In this document: in pieces, positions 40,231 through 52,946 of the stretch | How the letters are laid out: every line of letters starts with the position of its first letter | How positions within the stretch are numbered: the first letter of the stretch is position 1 | The notes under the pieces: generated by a model | What the model saw: the letters and a program-made list of their open reading frames with translations, nothing else | Database searches by the model: none | What the model was told of the DNA's origin: nothing | Position numbers and translations under genes: made by a program | NCBI RefSeq assembly: GCF_025118155.1 | Contig: NW_026251395.1 | Location: forward strand, 825,341 to 889,340 | DNA length: 64,000 nt | Reading direction: 5' to 3' | Source of the DNA: Cokeromyces recurvatus | Lineage: Eukaryota; Mucoromycota; Mucoromycetes; Mucorales; Mucoraceae

Positions 40231-40948
40231 ATTTATTTATTTTTATAAGGGGTAGTAAAATAAACTATTTTTCCAAATAACTGGCTTAATTCTTTTTTTG
40301 TTTGTAAGGGGCGATGATGGATGCTCAGAGTTTTATTATTGTCAGTTAATGTTACGACTTATAAATTTGAATTAATAAAAATATGTATTTTTTGATAAAA
40401 AAAAAAGGAAAGATTCAAGATTAGATAACTAAAGCTGCTAAAACGAATACTTATGCTGATTTAAAGCAATATATATATATATATATCACTCAAAGACGTT
40501 TTTTTGAACGTTGTTTATTGACTAAGAAAGATTTATAAATTTCTCAAGCGTCATGAATTGTATTCAAGCGAATTAATATATACATACGCATATTTATTAT
40601 ATGATAACAGATTATAAAATTTGGAGAAAAAAAATTAACAAATTTAGTTCCTTTTTTACTATTGTATACACGGTGATATATTACATCAAGTATAGTTTAT
40701 GCGTATTAACAATCGTTTATATTTAAATTGACAGCTGAATTGTAATTATGATTAGTGGTACCTTAAATTCAGATCTAAAATTGTTTATTACTGTATTTGT
40801 ATTAATACCAGCACTGTGTATGAATATTTGGTTTAACTTTTAACTTTATTTTTTGTAAATAAAACAATATTATACTTATTTTATTATTATATGCAAATAT
40901 GACAAATTCGGAAGAGATTATAATAACAGAAAGCATAAAACAGAATAT
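40231..40948. other. Intergenic spacer
   Basis: AT-rich, no coding signal. It holds the 3' flank of the oxysterol-binding protein gene. Confidence 0.5.
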
Positions 40949-41330
40949 TTACCCTTTTACACCAATAAATTCATATTCGCCTTTCTGATTAAGGGTAAAG
41001 AAACGAGGCTTCCATTGAATACCTTCCTTTTGTCGAGTTGCTGTTTCTTCACGTTGTCTATTTTCGATAAATGTTTTTTCGTCTGTAGCTGTATCCATAT
41101 CTTTTGCAAGTATTCCAGCAGTTACTTTTGACCATAGTCTATTTATTTTAGTTAGTTAAAAAAAGAGGGGGAAGGGGGTTAAAGTCTATTATTTTTTCTT
41201 TTTGATTATAAATTTACTTTATGACTTACTTTCTTGATTCATTCCATTCTTGATTTTCTAGTGGCTCAACAAGTTTTGGAATAATTTCGTGCTTAGAAAC
41301 ATTGAAGAAAGATTGTTTTGAAGAGGAAGA

Positions 41331-41376
<46 letters not shown>

Positions 41377-42549
41377 AATGACATAAAAGAAAATGAATAT
41401 GGAGGAGTCTATTACCTTTCCTTTTATAAATAACTCTTGAGTCCAAATACCTGAAATTTCATGCAAAACTGCTCCTACAGATTGACGTTTAATTTTACCA
41501 ATGACTGAGTGATATTGACCAGAAAAAAAGCCCTATATATTATTATATGTTAATAAATAAATGTAATAATAATAGTAGTAGTAATAATCATAATAAAGAC
41601 AGCAGCATAGTAAATTTTATAATACCTTAGTTTTGAAATCTAGTTCGCAAGTAAGATCATTTGACAGACATTTAATTATGGATTGATCCCCCATTTCCAT
41701 GACCATTTTTCCGACTTAATGAAGAAAAAAAAAAAAGAACGTTAATACTAAAACTTAATATGAATATAAATAAATAAATGTATATATTTGTGTGTGTGTG
41801 TGTGTGTATAATACTAACTACATACATAGAATACCACGTGCATATACATTTGGATTAGAAATTTCATATGTTTCATTTTGTAATCCACTAAAAGTAATAC
41901 GAGTATAACCTTTCATGATAGTAGCAGCGCTATTACCAAGGAATTTTGCTTTTGGATGCGCTTCACCAGTAATAAATATACCATGTTCAGGTATAGAATA
42001 ATAATATACAGAAATAGGAGGATGATGAGAAACTTGTTCAGCAATATATAATCCCTTTGAACCATCGTTTAATTTATATTCACAACGAAAGAATTCTCCA
42101 AGAATTGGATTATAAGGTTTCTTTACACCCTATATTTGATTATGTAAGCATTATACAGAAGAGAGAGGAAAAAAAAAAAAAGATAGATGTATTATTTACT
42201 TTCGGTTTAACATGCCAACCTGAAAGAAAAAAACGACAAACTTCTACGAATCGTTGCACAGGATCAGTGGTTTTAGAAGCTCTGATAATAATGTTATTGC
42301 AATGTATATATTGAAAACCTCTTCTTGTAAAACTTACTTAACGAGCAATTCTGGGTGACTCATAAAGTCTGTAAACTTTTCAAGCAGACTTCTTGGTTCT
42401 AAAACAAATGTTGGTAAAGTTACACGAGAGAGATCAGTTCCCTTTCGTAATTGAGAAATGAGCCCCATAATGATGCTATGATTGTGATCTTCCAATACTT
42501 CAGTGTTGTCATTATCATCTTCTAAATGCTTAGAACATTTTCTATTCAT
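40949..42549 (-). CDS. Oxysterol-binding protein homologue (KES1/OSH4 type)
   Basis: Seven exons (42549-42338, 42281-42200, 42129-41826, 41714-41626, 41532-41416, 41330-41230, 41138-40949) give 364 residues. The family signature EQVSHHPPIS is present in exon 3, preceded by NPILGEFFRCEY and followed by AKFLGNSAATIMKG. Exon joins restore ARGILFGKMVMEMGD. The C-terminus has the basic RQREETATRQKEGIQWKPRF segment that closes the sterol tunnel. There is no PH, ankyrin or FFAT region, so it is the short, soluble class that exchanges sterol for PI4P between membranes. A 42-nt pyrimidine tract fills half of one intron (41331-41415). The gene is divergent from the ribosomal gene at 43307. Confidence 0.92.
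41333..41374. repeat. Poly-A tract (42 nt) in an intron
   Basis: Reads as a 42-nt U run in the transcript and runs directly into the AG acceptor of the 85-nt intron 41331-41415. Confidence 0.9.
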
Positions 42550-43306
42550 ATTGACTCTAACCTGTGAATAGAAAAAGGAAAGAAAAAAAAGAAAAAACGT
42601 GATTTTATGGACTTTATTTTATATGTATAAAAAAAAAAATCTATTTACCGCTTTAAAACATTTACAAGATTTTTATCATTTCTTTTGTCCCATGAATCCC
42701 TAACTTTTGGGGAGGAGAAGGGAAGGGGTTTAGTGTAAATGATTTTTTTTTATGCTTATATTCTTATAATTTCTTGCTTTTATAAACTTATAGATCAACA
42801 TCAAAATAATATGGCACAAAGAAGGAGAGAACTTTTCTTTTACGTAATAATAATGATAATAGGCAATCAATATTCTTATGTGTCTATTAACGAGTCTTAT
42901 TACATCTATCATAGATAATATTGCCTTTTTGAACAAATGAACGTTAATAAATTGCAGCTATGTTTGTACGAAATTAAAATAGGATAAATTAATAAAAGTG
43001 TTCGGGGGTCCGGTATAAAGTCACGTGATAAACCGGTTGTCAAAGAACATATACTTCCTTTAATTATATTCATCCCTTACATCCTTAGAAACCTTCTTTC
43101 TTATCGACACAGGTAAAGAATCATCAAACACAAACATTCATCAAGCATAGCGTACTCACTATTTAATTATTTTTATTTTGTTTTTGATATTGTACAATTA
43201 ATATAATTTGGATGGATTCAATTTTTTACATTATACTTTTTTCCTGTTTATGAATTTTGGCTCTTTTTTTTTTTTGAATTGTGGAAATTATAAACATTAG
43301 ACTATC
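42550..43306. promoter_or_regulatory. Divergent promoter region of OSBP homologue and RPS5
   Basis: The 757-bp interval between two divergent starts. It has a GTCACGTGA palindrome-like site at 43020-43028 next to A/T and G-rich motifs (TTCGGGGGTCCGG), and a T run shortly before the RPS5 ATG. CACGTG is an E-box that bHLH factors bind; its use here is inferred. A minus-strand acceptor-like CACAG near 42562 suggests the OSBP gene may have a 5' UTR intron. Confidence 0.4.
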
Positions 43307-44039
43307 ATGCCCGCCTTAGGTTTGCCCGCCGATGTCAGTGCCACTGCTGATGGTACCCGTAGATTGTTCAACAAGTGGACTTATGACGATGTTGAAGTCA
43401 AGGATATTTCTCTTCAAGATTATATTCAAATCCGTCAACAAGTTTACTTGCCTCACACTGCTGGTCGTTTCGCTGTTAAGCGTTTCCGTAAGGCTCAAGT
43501 AAGTATTGATTTTCATACAGTGAGACGGAAAAAAGTGATTAATCTGAATGAATAGTGCCCCATTGTTGAACGTTTGACCAATGCTTTGATGATGAACGGT
43601 CGTAACAACGGTAAGAAGCTTATGGCTGCTCGTATTGTTCAACACGCTTTCGAGATCATTCACCTTTTGACCGATGCCAACCCTCTTCAAATCCTTGTCG
43701 ATGCCATCATCAACTGTGGTCCCCGTGAAGACTCTACCCGTATTGGTTCTCAAGGTACTGTCCGTCGTCAAGCTGTTGATGTCTCCCCTCTTCGTCGTGT
43801 CAACCAAGCTATCTCTTTGTTGACCATTGGTACTAGAGAATCTGCTTTCCGTAACATCAAGACTGTTGCTGAATGTCTTGCCGATGAATTGATCAACGCT
43901 GCCAAGGGTTCTGCTAACTCCTACGCCATTAAGAAGAAGGACGAACTTGAACGTGTTGCTAAGTGTAAGTTTTATTTAAAACAAAAGGTTAAAAAGTTAT
44001 TATATTCTAACTTTTTTTTATTACACAGCCAACCGTTAA
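43307..44039 (+). CDS. RPS5: 40S ribosomal protein S5 (uS7)
   Basis: Three exons (43307-43498, 43556-43964, 44029-44039) give 203 residues, the family's normal length. The last exon contributes only the final residues SNR and the stop. Conserved segments are plain: [77 protein letters not shown] and [18 protein letters not shown]. The protein sits in the head of the 40S subunit at the mRNA exit/E site. Codon choice is visibly more C-ending than in neighbouring genes, as expected for a highly expressed gene. Confidence 0.98.
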
Positions 44040-44188
44040 AATTATATTATTTTGGTTATTATTGTTACAGCAATAAATACGTTTTTTCTATATTTCAATC
44101 AAAAAAAAAAAGGAAATAGGGAGAGTTTATTTGGTTTTATCATTGATATAAAAAAGAAACCAAGAATTTATTTATATTTTTTGATTAT

Positions 44189-45607
44189 TTATTGATTATC
44201 TTCTTGAGCATAATATAATTTGCGTTCATCAATTTGCTTTTCTATTGCAGCTAATTCAGGGATTCTGAGATAGGCAGTTTTATAATACTGAAGAACCTTA
44301 TCTAGTGATAAATGAGGAATCAAATTTCTATAAAAAAAAAATTATTAAACTTTTCTATACAATGTATAATCTTACTTACTTTCTTGGTGCAACTTTTAGA
44401 CAATGCTCAGCATCCATATGTAAATCTAATACGCAATCATAATGAGCTCCAGGACTAAAGGCAATTCGTAAAGAATATTCTTTTTCAGTCCCATTATGTC
44501 GATTTCTTTCATATAATTCAAATGTTATTTGTGTTAAGACTATAATATAATAATGTTAATATCATCACACACACACACACACACACGATTTGTATCTATC
44601 TTACAATCAAGTTCAGGTAAAATGGGACGAGGAAATTTAGTTGGTAAACCAGATAAATAGACCAAGTTCAGCAGAGCATGTACATGAGATTCTGTGATTT
44701 GCATATCAGTTAGTATTTAACAACTACTATTATATTTGTATACATATTACCTTTTGTAAAATAAAGTCTTGTTTTTGGCTTTTCTGATACTTTAAAATCT
44801 TCTAAATCATGCAAAATACTCTTCAACAATGGTAAACCAATTAACATACCAATTGTCTTCTTTTCTTTTTCAGTAATACCATATTCTTGCGGCGCAACAA
44901 AATCAAATAATGCTTTTACATAAGCATATAAATTATGAAGATCTTCATTAACCGTTTCTGATGATCCTTTTTCGGTACAATAGTTTGAAGTATCAGAAAT
45001 ATTGATTTTCGTTGTGCTAAGATTATTATTATTATTATCTTCATTATTCATTGTTGATGTTGAAGAAGAGGAAGGAGAATCAGAATTGTAAAAGATAGCT
45101 TCTAAGAACTGTCGATTATGTAAAGCATCGTATTTTAAAGAATCGTATAATTCAGGAATACCAGAAGGATCAGGACAAAATGGTTCTTTTTGTAGCACAT
45201 CAGAATCACTACTATCGTTGGGTTCATTTGAACAAAAATGATTAAACATCTTTTCCCATCTTTCTCTAAATAAATTAGGTGATTCAAAACAACACCAACG
45301 ACGTTGTAATTGATCTACATCTTTGGTTTCCCAATTATTTCTCATTGTTGCTCGTAAACGATTCATAATACTTGAGACTTCTTGAAGGATGACATGAGGC
45401 TGTGGCATATTAGCAGGCCAGCCTGCTTGTGCTAATAAAATGGTTGAGATTTCATAACCAGGGCGAAGTAATGATTTCAATTGTTTCTTTACTGCATCCA
45501 TTTGCTCTTTAGCTGAATTACTATCATCAAGTAAATATTTACTCTCTGATATAACACCCTCAATTGACTCGGGTCTACCAAGAAAATAACGGGTAAAAAC
45601 ATCAGCT

Positions 45608-45638
<31 letters not shown>

Positions 45639-47672
45639 AAGAAAAAGGAATAGCTTAATATTAACCGGAGTGTATAATATATATATGTATACATGTATAA
45701 ATATGTATAATAGGCTACCTGTTGCACGCACTCTACGTTCAGAGCTACTCCAAATCTTAATATCATCCATAATATGCTTGTTCAATATCTTCATATCTTT
45801 TCTAAGATTTTCACCTAAATCTCTAGATTGGTGTAAACCTGCATGAGTAAACTGTAATAAATAGATAAATAAAAGAGTCAATAAAATAATCTATATATGT
45901 ATATGTATACATATACATATATATAATTTACCTCACCACCCCATTTAACATTGACTTGTAGTTTTTTGAGTGAATTTGATTCTTTATCGAAAATGGGTTT
46001 AACTTGAACTTTTGTACCAGGTAATTCGCTTTTTCTTTCTAAAATTTCTTTGAGTGCTAGTAGTTTCTTTTCGTCCTCTAGCTTTTTATCCAAACACTTG
46101 GTAATTGCATCTATCACTAATTGTAATTGATGCTTTTGTCGAAACACAACTTCCTGAGTACTTCCATCCAAGAGATCAATAAAAGGTTGTGCAACTAATG
46201 ATATTTTATGTTTATTTTTAGGTGTGCGATCACCATGACGAAATACTGCAGCAAAGCCCTTTAATCTCCATGAATTTTCTGGTAAAATTTCACGAGGTAT
46301 ATCATGAATAGTAGCTGAAGGTCTTCGCACCATAGATTGTAGAAAAGCTTCACTTAATAATCTAGCACATTGGTCATAGTAGTGTTCATTGCCTTTGACA
46401 AAACTCCAGCCATTAACATCGATTACATAAGATTTCCCTTTCACTCTCAATAAATCAAAACCGCAAATCATTTGTCCAAAAGCTTTTGAGACTTTGGCTG
46501 CAATTTCTTTTTCTTCGGTTGTTAATTCTGTAACGTATCTAATTTCTTTTCCTTCTGTATTACGTTTAACAAGACCATCAACAGTAGGAGATCTTCATAA
46601 AATCGAAAATAATAATAAAAAAAAGTAAGTTAATGATATTATATACATATATAAATGATAATAATAAATTGCTAGCTTACTTTCTAGTTTCTGCATGTAC
46701 ATAGGTTGGGCCTACTGTATAAACCTTGATATCTTCAGAATTCTCGGTAACCATCATTGCTTCATAAATCCAAGAGCCTTCAGATGCTGGCATATTCAGG
46801 TTTGGATCAAACTCACTTGACTTATTACCAATCTATAAATGATATACATACATATATAAGTTGATTAGAATGATATCCTATATACTATTTCAAGTAACAT
46901 ACTTTTCTGAATAAACGCCTACCACCTCCTCCTCGCTCTTTATCAAAATAAATATTTATATTATGATTCTCACTATCTACAGGTTTTTCTAAAAACGTTT
47001 TTGAAAGGAAAGCACCATCCACTTCAACACCTTCTTCAGAAATACGATAGTGTTTTGTATTCTTTACATATTTTCCTAATATACGATGAATATCCATTCC
47101 TGATATTTTATGAAATGCACGCGCAGCTTCAGGTTCTACTTTTACTCCACCATCACGCGATATAACAAGACGTGGAGGAGTAGGTACACCAACGGCATCT
47201 AGTATAGCAAGAACAATTCGACGATCCCATAATAATGATTGCATATAAACATCATTTACAACAAATGGCTTTCGAAGTTCAATATATTTAATAGCTTTAT
47301 CTAGCGGAAATCCTGCTGAAAAGAAGCAAATCAAAAAATCACATCCAGGCCAATTCTCTACTTCTATTATAAAAAGTATAATATGTGAGTACATGCTGTG
47401 TTGTTATGCATTTGTGACTGTTGCTGCTACTTGTATTATTGTACCCTCATCAATAATCGTCTTATCACCAAAAATTACAACTTCAAAATCTCCATATGTA
47501 AGCATTCTATCCAATATATATCGCATAGGTTTTGACCTAGCTTTTTATCCATAGCGCAGACACCGATAACATCTATTACGTTTAAAATAATTCTAGCATT
47601 CGTTTTTTTTTTTTAATGTTAAAATTTACATGAGGCTTTTTCTGATGATTTATTTCTTAGTAGAGATGGCAT
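44189..47672 (-). CDS. VIP1: Inositol hexakisphosphate/diphosphoinositol-pentakisphosphate kinase VIP1 (PPIP5K), with apparent frameshift
   Basis: Ten exons (47672-47630, 47572-47445, 47363-46903, 46832-46681, 46592-45932, 45851-45719, 45605-44751, 44691-44605, 44539-44380, 44327-44189); about 939 residues if one missing base is allowed for. The ATP-grasp kinase domain shows [67 protein letters not shown] and [13 protein letters not shown]. The phosphatase-like domain follows with [35 protein letters not shown] and [17 protein letters not shown]. The enzyme makes and removes 1-position pyrophosphates on inositol. The frame shifts within exon 2, at an A5 run (47542-47546) between MDKK and ARSKPM. 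It may be an assembly error, since everything downstream is intact. Confidence 0.9.
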
Positions 47673-47728
47673 TTATTCTATAAAAATAAATAAAATAAAT
47701 AAAATATAATTGTATGAGGAAGAAAAAA

Positions 47729-47766
<38 letters not shown>

Positions 47767-47851
47767 ATTGTCTGTGGGTTTTCTAATTTTTATTTTTATT
47801 TCTGAAACTATTATTTCTTATTTTGACAAGTTCACTATGTGTAATGAGACT

Positions 47852-47896
<45 letters not shown>

Positions 47897-49376
47897 TTTA
47901 TCATTTAACTAAAAAGAAGCATAGCCAATTAAAACAATAAAAAATGCATACTACTTAAAAAAGTTACATTAAAACAATGTAGTGAATCACAAAAAAAAAA
48001 GTCTATTATGTATTACACAAATATTTTTAATAACTTCATTTTTATTTAAATGATCATATTCCCTTGCCATTATCCATAGACTTTATGTACTTTTTTTAAT
48101 ACACATTTTTAATAGTTTGATTGGAATTTATAGTTAATAATATTGAATTAGCTATTTTTATAGAAATTTATGGTCAATATTAAATTGCAAGAGAATTTTA
48201 ATATTATTATTTCTTTTCTTAGTATAATCGAGTAGAAATGATGTTATGCATACTTAATTACATATAAGCTTGATATCATTTTTGTTTTTATTTTTATCAT
48301 GCATTTACATATTAGAAAAGAAAGAGATGTGGGTTACATTTTATTCAATATTTTTTTTTAAACTAGTGTAAATGACGCATCATGTAAAAAAGATAAAAAG
48401 TATTATGAAGTTTATTCAATATAAAAATAGCATAGTACATATCTTTTGTATTAATTATATCGCTTACTATTATCTAAATTACAAGATATATATTCTATCT
48501 ATTATTTCATATCATATATGATAAGCTTAAATAATATAATATTCAAAAATTAATATAAATATAAACGATACTGTATATCTAATTGGAATAGCATTTAGCC
48601 AATAATATATCTTTGTCAACATCAGATTATTAATAACTATTACTCGTTATTTTATCAGGCTAATTTTAGAACATTATAGTAAATTTTAGCAAAAAGAGAA
48701 TTATGAATTGTGTCAAGACATGGTACCTGAAGAAGCAAACTATGTCAAATAATATTGTATGCTGGTGTTTAATTTGGTTGAATCAAGGTTGTACCTTAGT
48801 CGTCAAATATTGATTGGCTATTATCAATTTCCGTAGATCAAATACACCTAATGTAGGATCAAAACATCTATAAAAGATACCTGTTAAAAAACTATAAAAC
48901 GAGCTGGTCATTTTGGGGAAAACCTTCGATTGTCAGATTCTAATTTTCTTTACAAAAAATTAAAATAAAACAATATAACAGATTCTCGAAGACTTTTTTC
49001 TGTCTATTATTATTTTTTTCTTTTTTTTTTTCCTATTACCGATCTAACAAATCTTATAGATGTATCGAAATTTAAGACGATTATATGAATCATTGTAAAA
49101 GAAGCTTTATTCTTGTTACGATTAGAAAAATCTATCTGTATAAAAAACAACTGTAATATCTCTAGGATTGCTAAAACGGTTTCCAGAGAACTCCTTATAA
49201 TTAGCACAATCAAAGAAATCTTTATATACTTGTCATGATTGTAAGATTTATAACTTAATTCAATAAGATAAATAGTCAAAATAGAATACATAGTGCATTT
49301 GTACAATAATTCTGTCTATAAACATATTTAGTATATTTACCCTTGTATAGAAAAATAATTAATTAATAAAAAGTCC
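47673..49376. other. AT-rich intergenic DNA with homopolymers
   Basis: Carries a poly-A run (47731-47764) and a 43-nt poly-T run (47853-47895). A less AT-rich stretch with a TATAAAAG-like box lies near 48700-48960. No gene was recognised; the minus-strand frame at 49010-49306 has no motif. Confidence 0.5.
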
Positions 49377-49836
49377 TACATCTAAAAATATACTTTCTTC
49401 TATTATTGTTCTGCTGAATATAAATTTATAAAAATAACTTTATACAAGTTAAACTGGGGTAAACTAAGAATAATACAAATACGCGTAATAATTGATTCTA
49501 CTCAGAATACACGTATTAGTTATAAAAATAAATATATACTAAAGACATGAATCTATAATTATAACTCTTAGTAATCCTTCTATAATTATATTATCAAATA
49601 CAATTTGTTATATTTTTATTTTCTTATTACTCATCATCCTTATCCACAAAATATATAAATACTCTTACATTATTCACCCTTATTTTGTATAACTCATAAC
49701 TTATAACTAATAACAATACTTGTATTGAATTAACTTTTAATAAACTTATTGACAAGTCTCAACGTACTTCTTCTGTCTTATTTTCTTTTACTTTATTTCT
49801 TTTATTTAATTAATTAAACTTACCTAAACCACAACA
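49377..49836 (+). repeat. LTR-like repeat, family A copy 1
   Basis: About 460 bp, nearly identical in inverse orientation to 53890-54343. It has a TATATAAATA box, an AATAAA signal and ends in CACAACA, like an LTR read left to right. The 5' end begins at TACATCT without the expected TG, so the copy may be truncated. Confidence 0.75.
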
Positions 49837-49859
49837 ATACTCCGGGACTTGATTCATGA

Positions 49860-50250
49860 TTAGATTTGTATCGTAACATTGATCTTGCTTTTTTTGTCAG
49901 CCAGTACTTCGGATGAGAGATCTCCAAATGACATGGCTTTCAACTTGGAATTAGGATTATACGTTAATTTGTTTTTGAATCTCTTTTCATGATAATAAAG
50001 ACATATTAGTTCTTGATAATCTATGCCAAGTAATTTGCAATCATTACGATAGGTATCCTGTTTTTGACTTTTTATAGAGGACTTTTTTTTAAGCAAGAAA
50101 CCTACAGCATCTCCAGACAATATGTTTGCATCAGGTTCTGTAATATATAATTCAATTTAGAAGTAAATAAAGTATATGTATAATACTTTGTAATAACTTT
50201 ACCTAACATCAACTCATCATTATCTCTGATAATGGTATTTGTGATGGAAC
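49860..50250 (-). pseudogene. 3' fragment of an unknown spliced gene
   Basis: Two joined exons on the minus strand (about 50250-50203 and 50137-49860, intron 65 nt) read RSITNTIIRDNDELMLEPDA, then GFLLKKKSSIKSQKQDTYRN, CKLLGIDYQELICLYYHEKR and SFGDLSSEVLADKKSKIN before a stop. The splice is clean, but no start is visible: upstream lies an LTR insertion. It may belong to the same lineage-specific families as the 30-33 kb genes; I cannot confirm that. Confidence 0.5.
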
Positions 50251-50288
50251 GTAAATAAAAAATGAAAGAGAAAATAGAAGAGAGAGAA

Positions 50289-51037
50289 TGTTGTATATAT
50301 GATGATGTATTACAAAATATAGTATAGATATTCAATCATTATCAAAGAGGGATGATGTTATCATATATTAGTGGTGCACTTCATGTACACGATACTAATC
50401 TACTTTAGTATATGAGACACACTTGTGTTAGAATGAAACTATAAAATTACAGAGATGTTATGTAATAGATGTCTTAAACATGAAAGAAGAATAGTTGCTG
50501 ATCAATATATAAAATACTTAATATTGAAAATTAATTACCTATAAGAAGCACTATCTTCAGTATGGTTATGCACAATTATAAACAATCTCTAAAGAGTTAT
50601 ATAGAATAGAAACTTGAGGAGTTGATTAGAAGATGATAGAGATATGTGTTTCAATAAAGAAACAATATTGTATCAATTCGAGATCATTCTGAAGTTCTAA
50701 AAAAAAAATTATTTAGTTTAATTTGAGATACCATTGGTAACTAATTATTTGAATCAGATTAGCATTTGAAACATAACTGACAGCTGAGATTAATTGATCA
50801 GTCAGGTTCTTCATTATCAAGGTTAAACAAGATTCATAATTATCTATTGGATATGTCTATGGTTTTATAATATTAAATCAAGAAGTTTTACCCGTTTCCA
50901 GAAGATATAAATAAGGATCCATTTTGTATAATTTTAAAGAGACAGCTTTTTTGAAATAAAAGAATTAAACAAAGTTTTCACAGACTTTTATCGTTTCTTA
51001 TATTTTTTCTTTTATATTATTTTCTTCTTAATCAACA
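50289..51037 (+). mobile_element. Solo LTR, family B copy 1
   Basis: 749 bp beginning TGTTGTATATATG and ending TTAATCAACA, i.e. TGTTG...CAACA inverted tips. It is flanked on both sides by the 5-bp duplication GAGAA (50284-50288 and 51038-51042). A second copy is at 61823-62567. No internal retrotransposon genes remain, so it is a recombination relic. Confidence 0.93.
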
Positions 51038-51047
51038 GAGAAAGGGA

Positions 51048-51310
51048 ACAAAAGGAAGCATAGTTTGAGACTGTTTTATTCAATTAAAAAATAAAGAATA
51101 AAAATTGAAGGTTAAAAGAAAGTTAAAGATTATTTTGTGTCTACACAACTGTTTGTATTTATATTAATGAATCCTGAATCAAAGAAATAAAAATAACCGT
51201 CAAAGAACATGAGTCATGAAACAGTGTTAGTATTCAGGTATACATCTTGTTGATTCAAGAGACTGATCTATGGATTATCTATTGGGTGTTATAATGATCT
51301 GATCAAGTTT
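51048..51310 (+). pseudogene. Decayed repeat-family coding remnant (copy 2)
   Basis: Similar at base level to the 3' part of the remnant at 39549-40230 in opposite orientation. Shared stretches include TTGAGACTGTTT, AAAGATTATTT, GTGTCTA, ATGAATCCTGAATCAAAGAA and GGTGTTATAATGA. Both are too damaged to encode protein. It starts just after the solo LTR. Confidence 0.6.
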
Positions 51311-51655
51311 TAAATAAAAAATTTATTGTTTAATCTGAGTATATGTTCCTGATATCTTTTATGTTTTATTTTATTGGATCAAAGACGACCTGAATCCTTT
51401 AACAAGGTTATAAAAATAAATATTTAGAAATGATACGATGTCTTATAATTGATATATCTAGACAATTGGATGTCAATAAGTTTTATATTATTTACAAGAT
51501 GTTTTATACAGAGTTTTATTTCATATTCAGGTTTATATTTTATCCTGTATTATGTAATTCATCTATTATAATATTACTTATGATTATATCCAGAGCTTGT
51601 TCTATAACAAATAGTTCTAAATGTTGTGATTGTAGTAGCCTTTATAATTAAGTTA

Positions 51656-52339
51656 ATAGAAATAAACCATCATTTATTACATAATAAAGAGGTTATTCAA
51701 ATAAAACTAATATATCGCGCTTCACAGCATAATATTCATTCTACTCTCAGTTTTGATAATAGTCATTGTTAGAGTATTCGAGCATTAAAAATAATTATAT
51801 ACATTATATTATGTAATAATAAGAATTCAGTAGGTTTATTACTGTTCTATTCAATTACATAATTATTTATAAGTCATACATATTATATATAGAGAGCTAT
51901 AAAGATAAATATTGTTATGTAATAATATCTTATAGGATAATAATAATAGTAGCATATAAATAATTGGTATTGCTATAGCTGACATATTCACTGTGAATTA
52001 ATATTGACGCGTCGCTCACCCCAGAAATAATAATTTAATATTTTTAGTAACAGCGACAGCTCAGGCAGAAAAGAATAAAAATAGATTTTATTGTAGGCAG
52101 AATTATTCGGAGAAAATATTTATGACTAATGCTTTATTATAGCAATATTTGCTTATCCAAATCATAGTTCTATTAATATCACTTACCTTGCAAAAACATA
52201 TAAATAACCCTTTACATTTTCACATAATTTTTCCTTGGACAATTTTTTGTATTATTCTTCTCAATAAAAACTACACGAAGTTTTCACAGACTTGTCTTTT
52301 GTCTTTTTCTCTTTCTTTAACTTTTTGCTTATCAAAACA
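51656..52339 (+). repeat. LTR-like tandem unit 1 (family C)
   Basis: The unit starts AGAAATAAACC, contains TTCACAGCATAATATTCA and an LTR-like body TGTTAGAGTATTCGAGC (from 51767) with ACATATAAATA and CAATAAA boxes, and ends TTATCAAAACA. It is repeated directly at 52340-52946 with scattered differences. A TTTTCACAGACTT motif is shared with family B. Confidence 0.75.
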
Positions 52340-52946
52340 GAAATAAACTATCATTTATTCGAATAAAACTAATGTATTGTACTTCACAGCATAATATTCA
52401 CTCTACACTCAGTTTTAATAATAGTCATTGTTAGAGTATTCGAGCATTAAAAATAATTATATACATTGTATTATGTAATAATAATAAGAATTCAATAAGT
52501 TTATGACTGTTATATTGAATTACATAATTATTTATACAAGTCATACATATTATAGATACATCTATAATGTTGAATATTGTTATAGAGGGAATATTCACTA
52601 TAAATTAATATTAACGCGTTGCTTATCCCAAAGACAATAATCGTGTATATTTTTAATGTCAGGAACAGCTCAGGCAGAAATCTGCATACTGCATGCAGAG
52701 TTATTTGGAGACAACATTTGTGCATATTTGTGCATAAAGGCTTTATTATAGCAGTATTCACTTATCTAAATCACACTCCTATTAATATGACTTATCTTAC
52801 AAAAACATATAAATAGCACTCGTCATTTTTCCATATTATTTTTCTTCGTTGTACAATTTTTGTATTATTTTTATCTTCAATAAACTATACAAAGTTTTCA
52901 CAGATTTATTCTGTCTTATTCTTTTGTTATGTTTATCTTATCAACA
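52340..52946 (+). repeat. LTR-like tandem unit 2 (family C)
   Basis: Direct repeat of 51656-52339, abutting it. Its LTR-like body runs 52429-52946 and ends TTATCAACA. Confidence 0.75.

Noticed and set aside
43316..43807. 163-codon minus-strand frame
   Set aside because: Antisense shadow of RPS5, whose sense protein is unmistakable.
47542..47546. Programmed -1 frameshift site in VIP1
   Set aside because: The heptamer T AAA AAG does not meet the X XXY YYZ rule and no stimulatory structure is evident; an assembly error or mutation is likelier.
47714..47908. Open frame of Lys and Phe runs
   Set aside because: Produced by adjacent poly-A and poly-T tracts.
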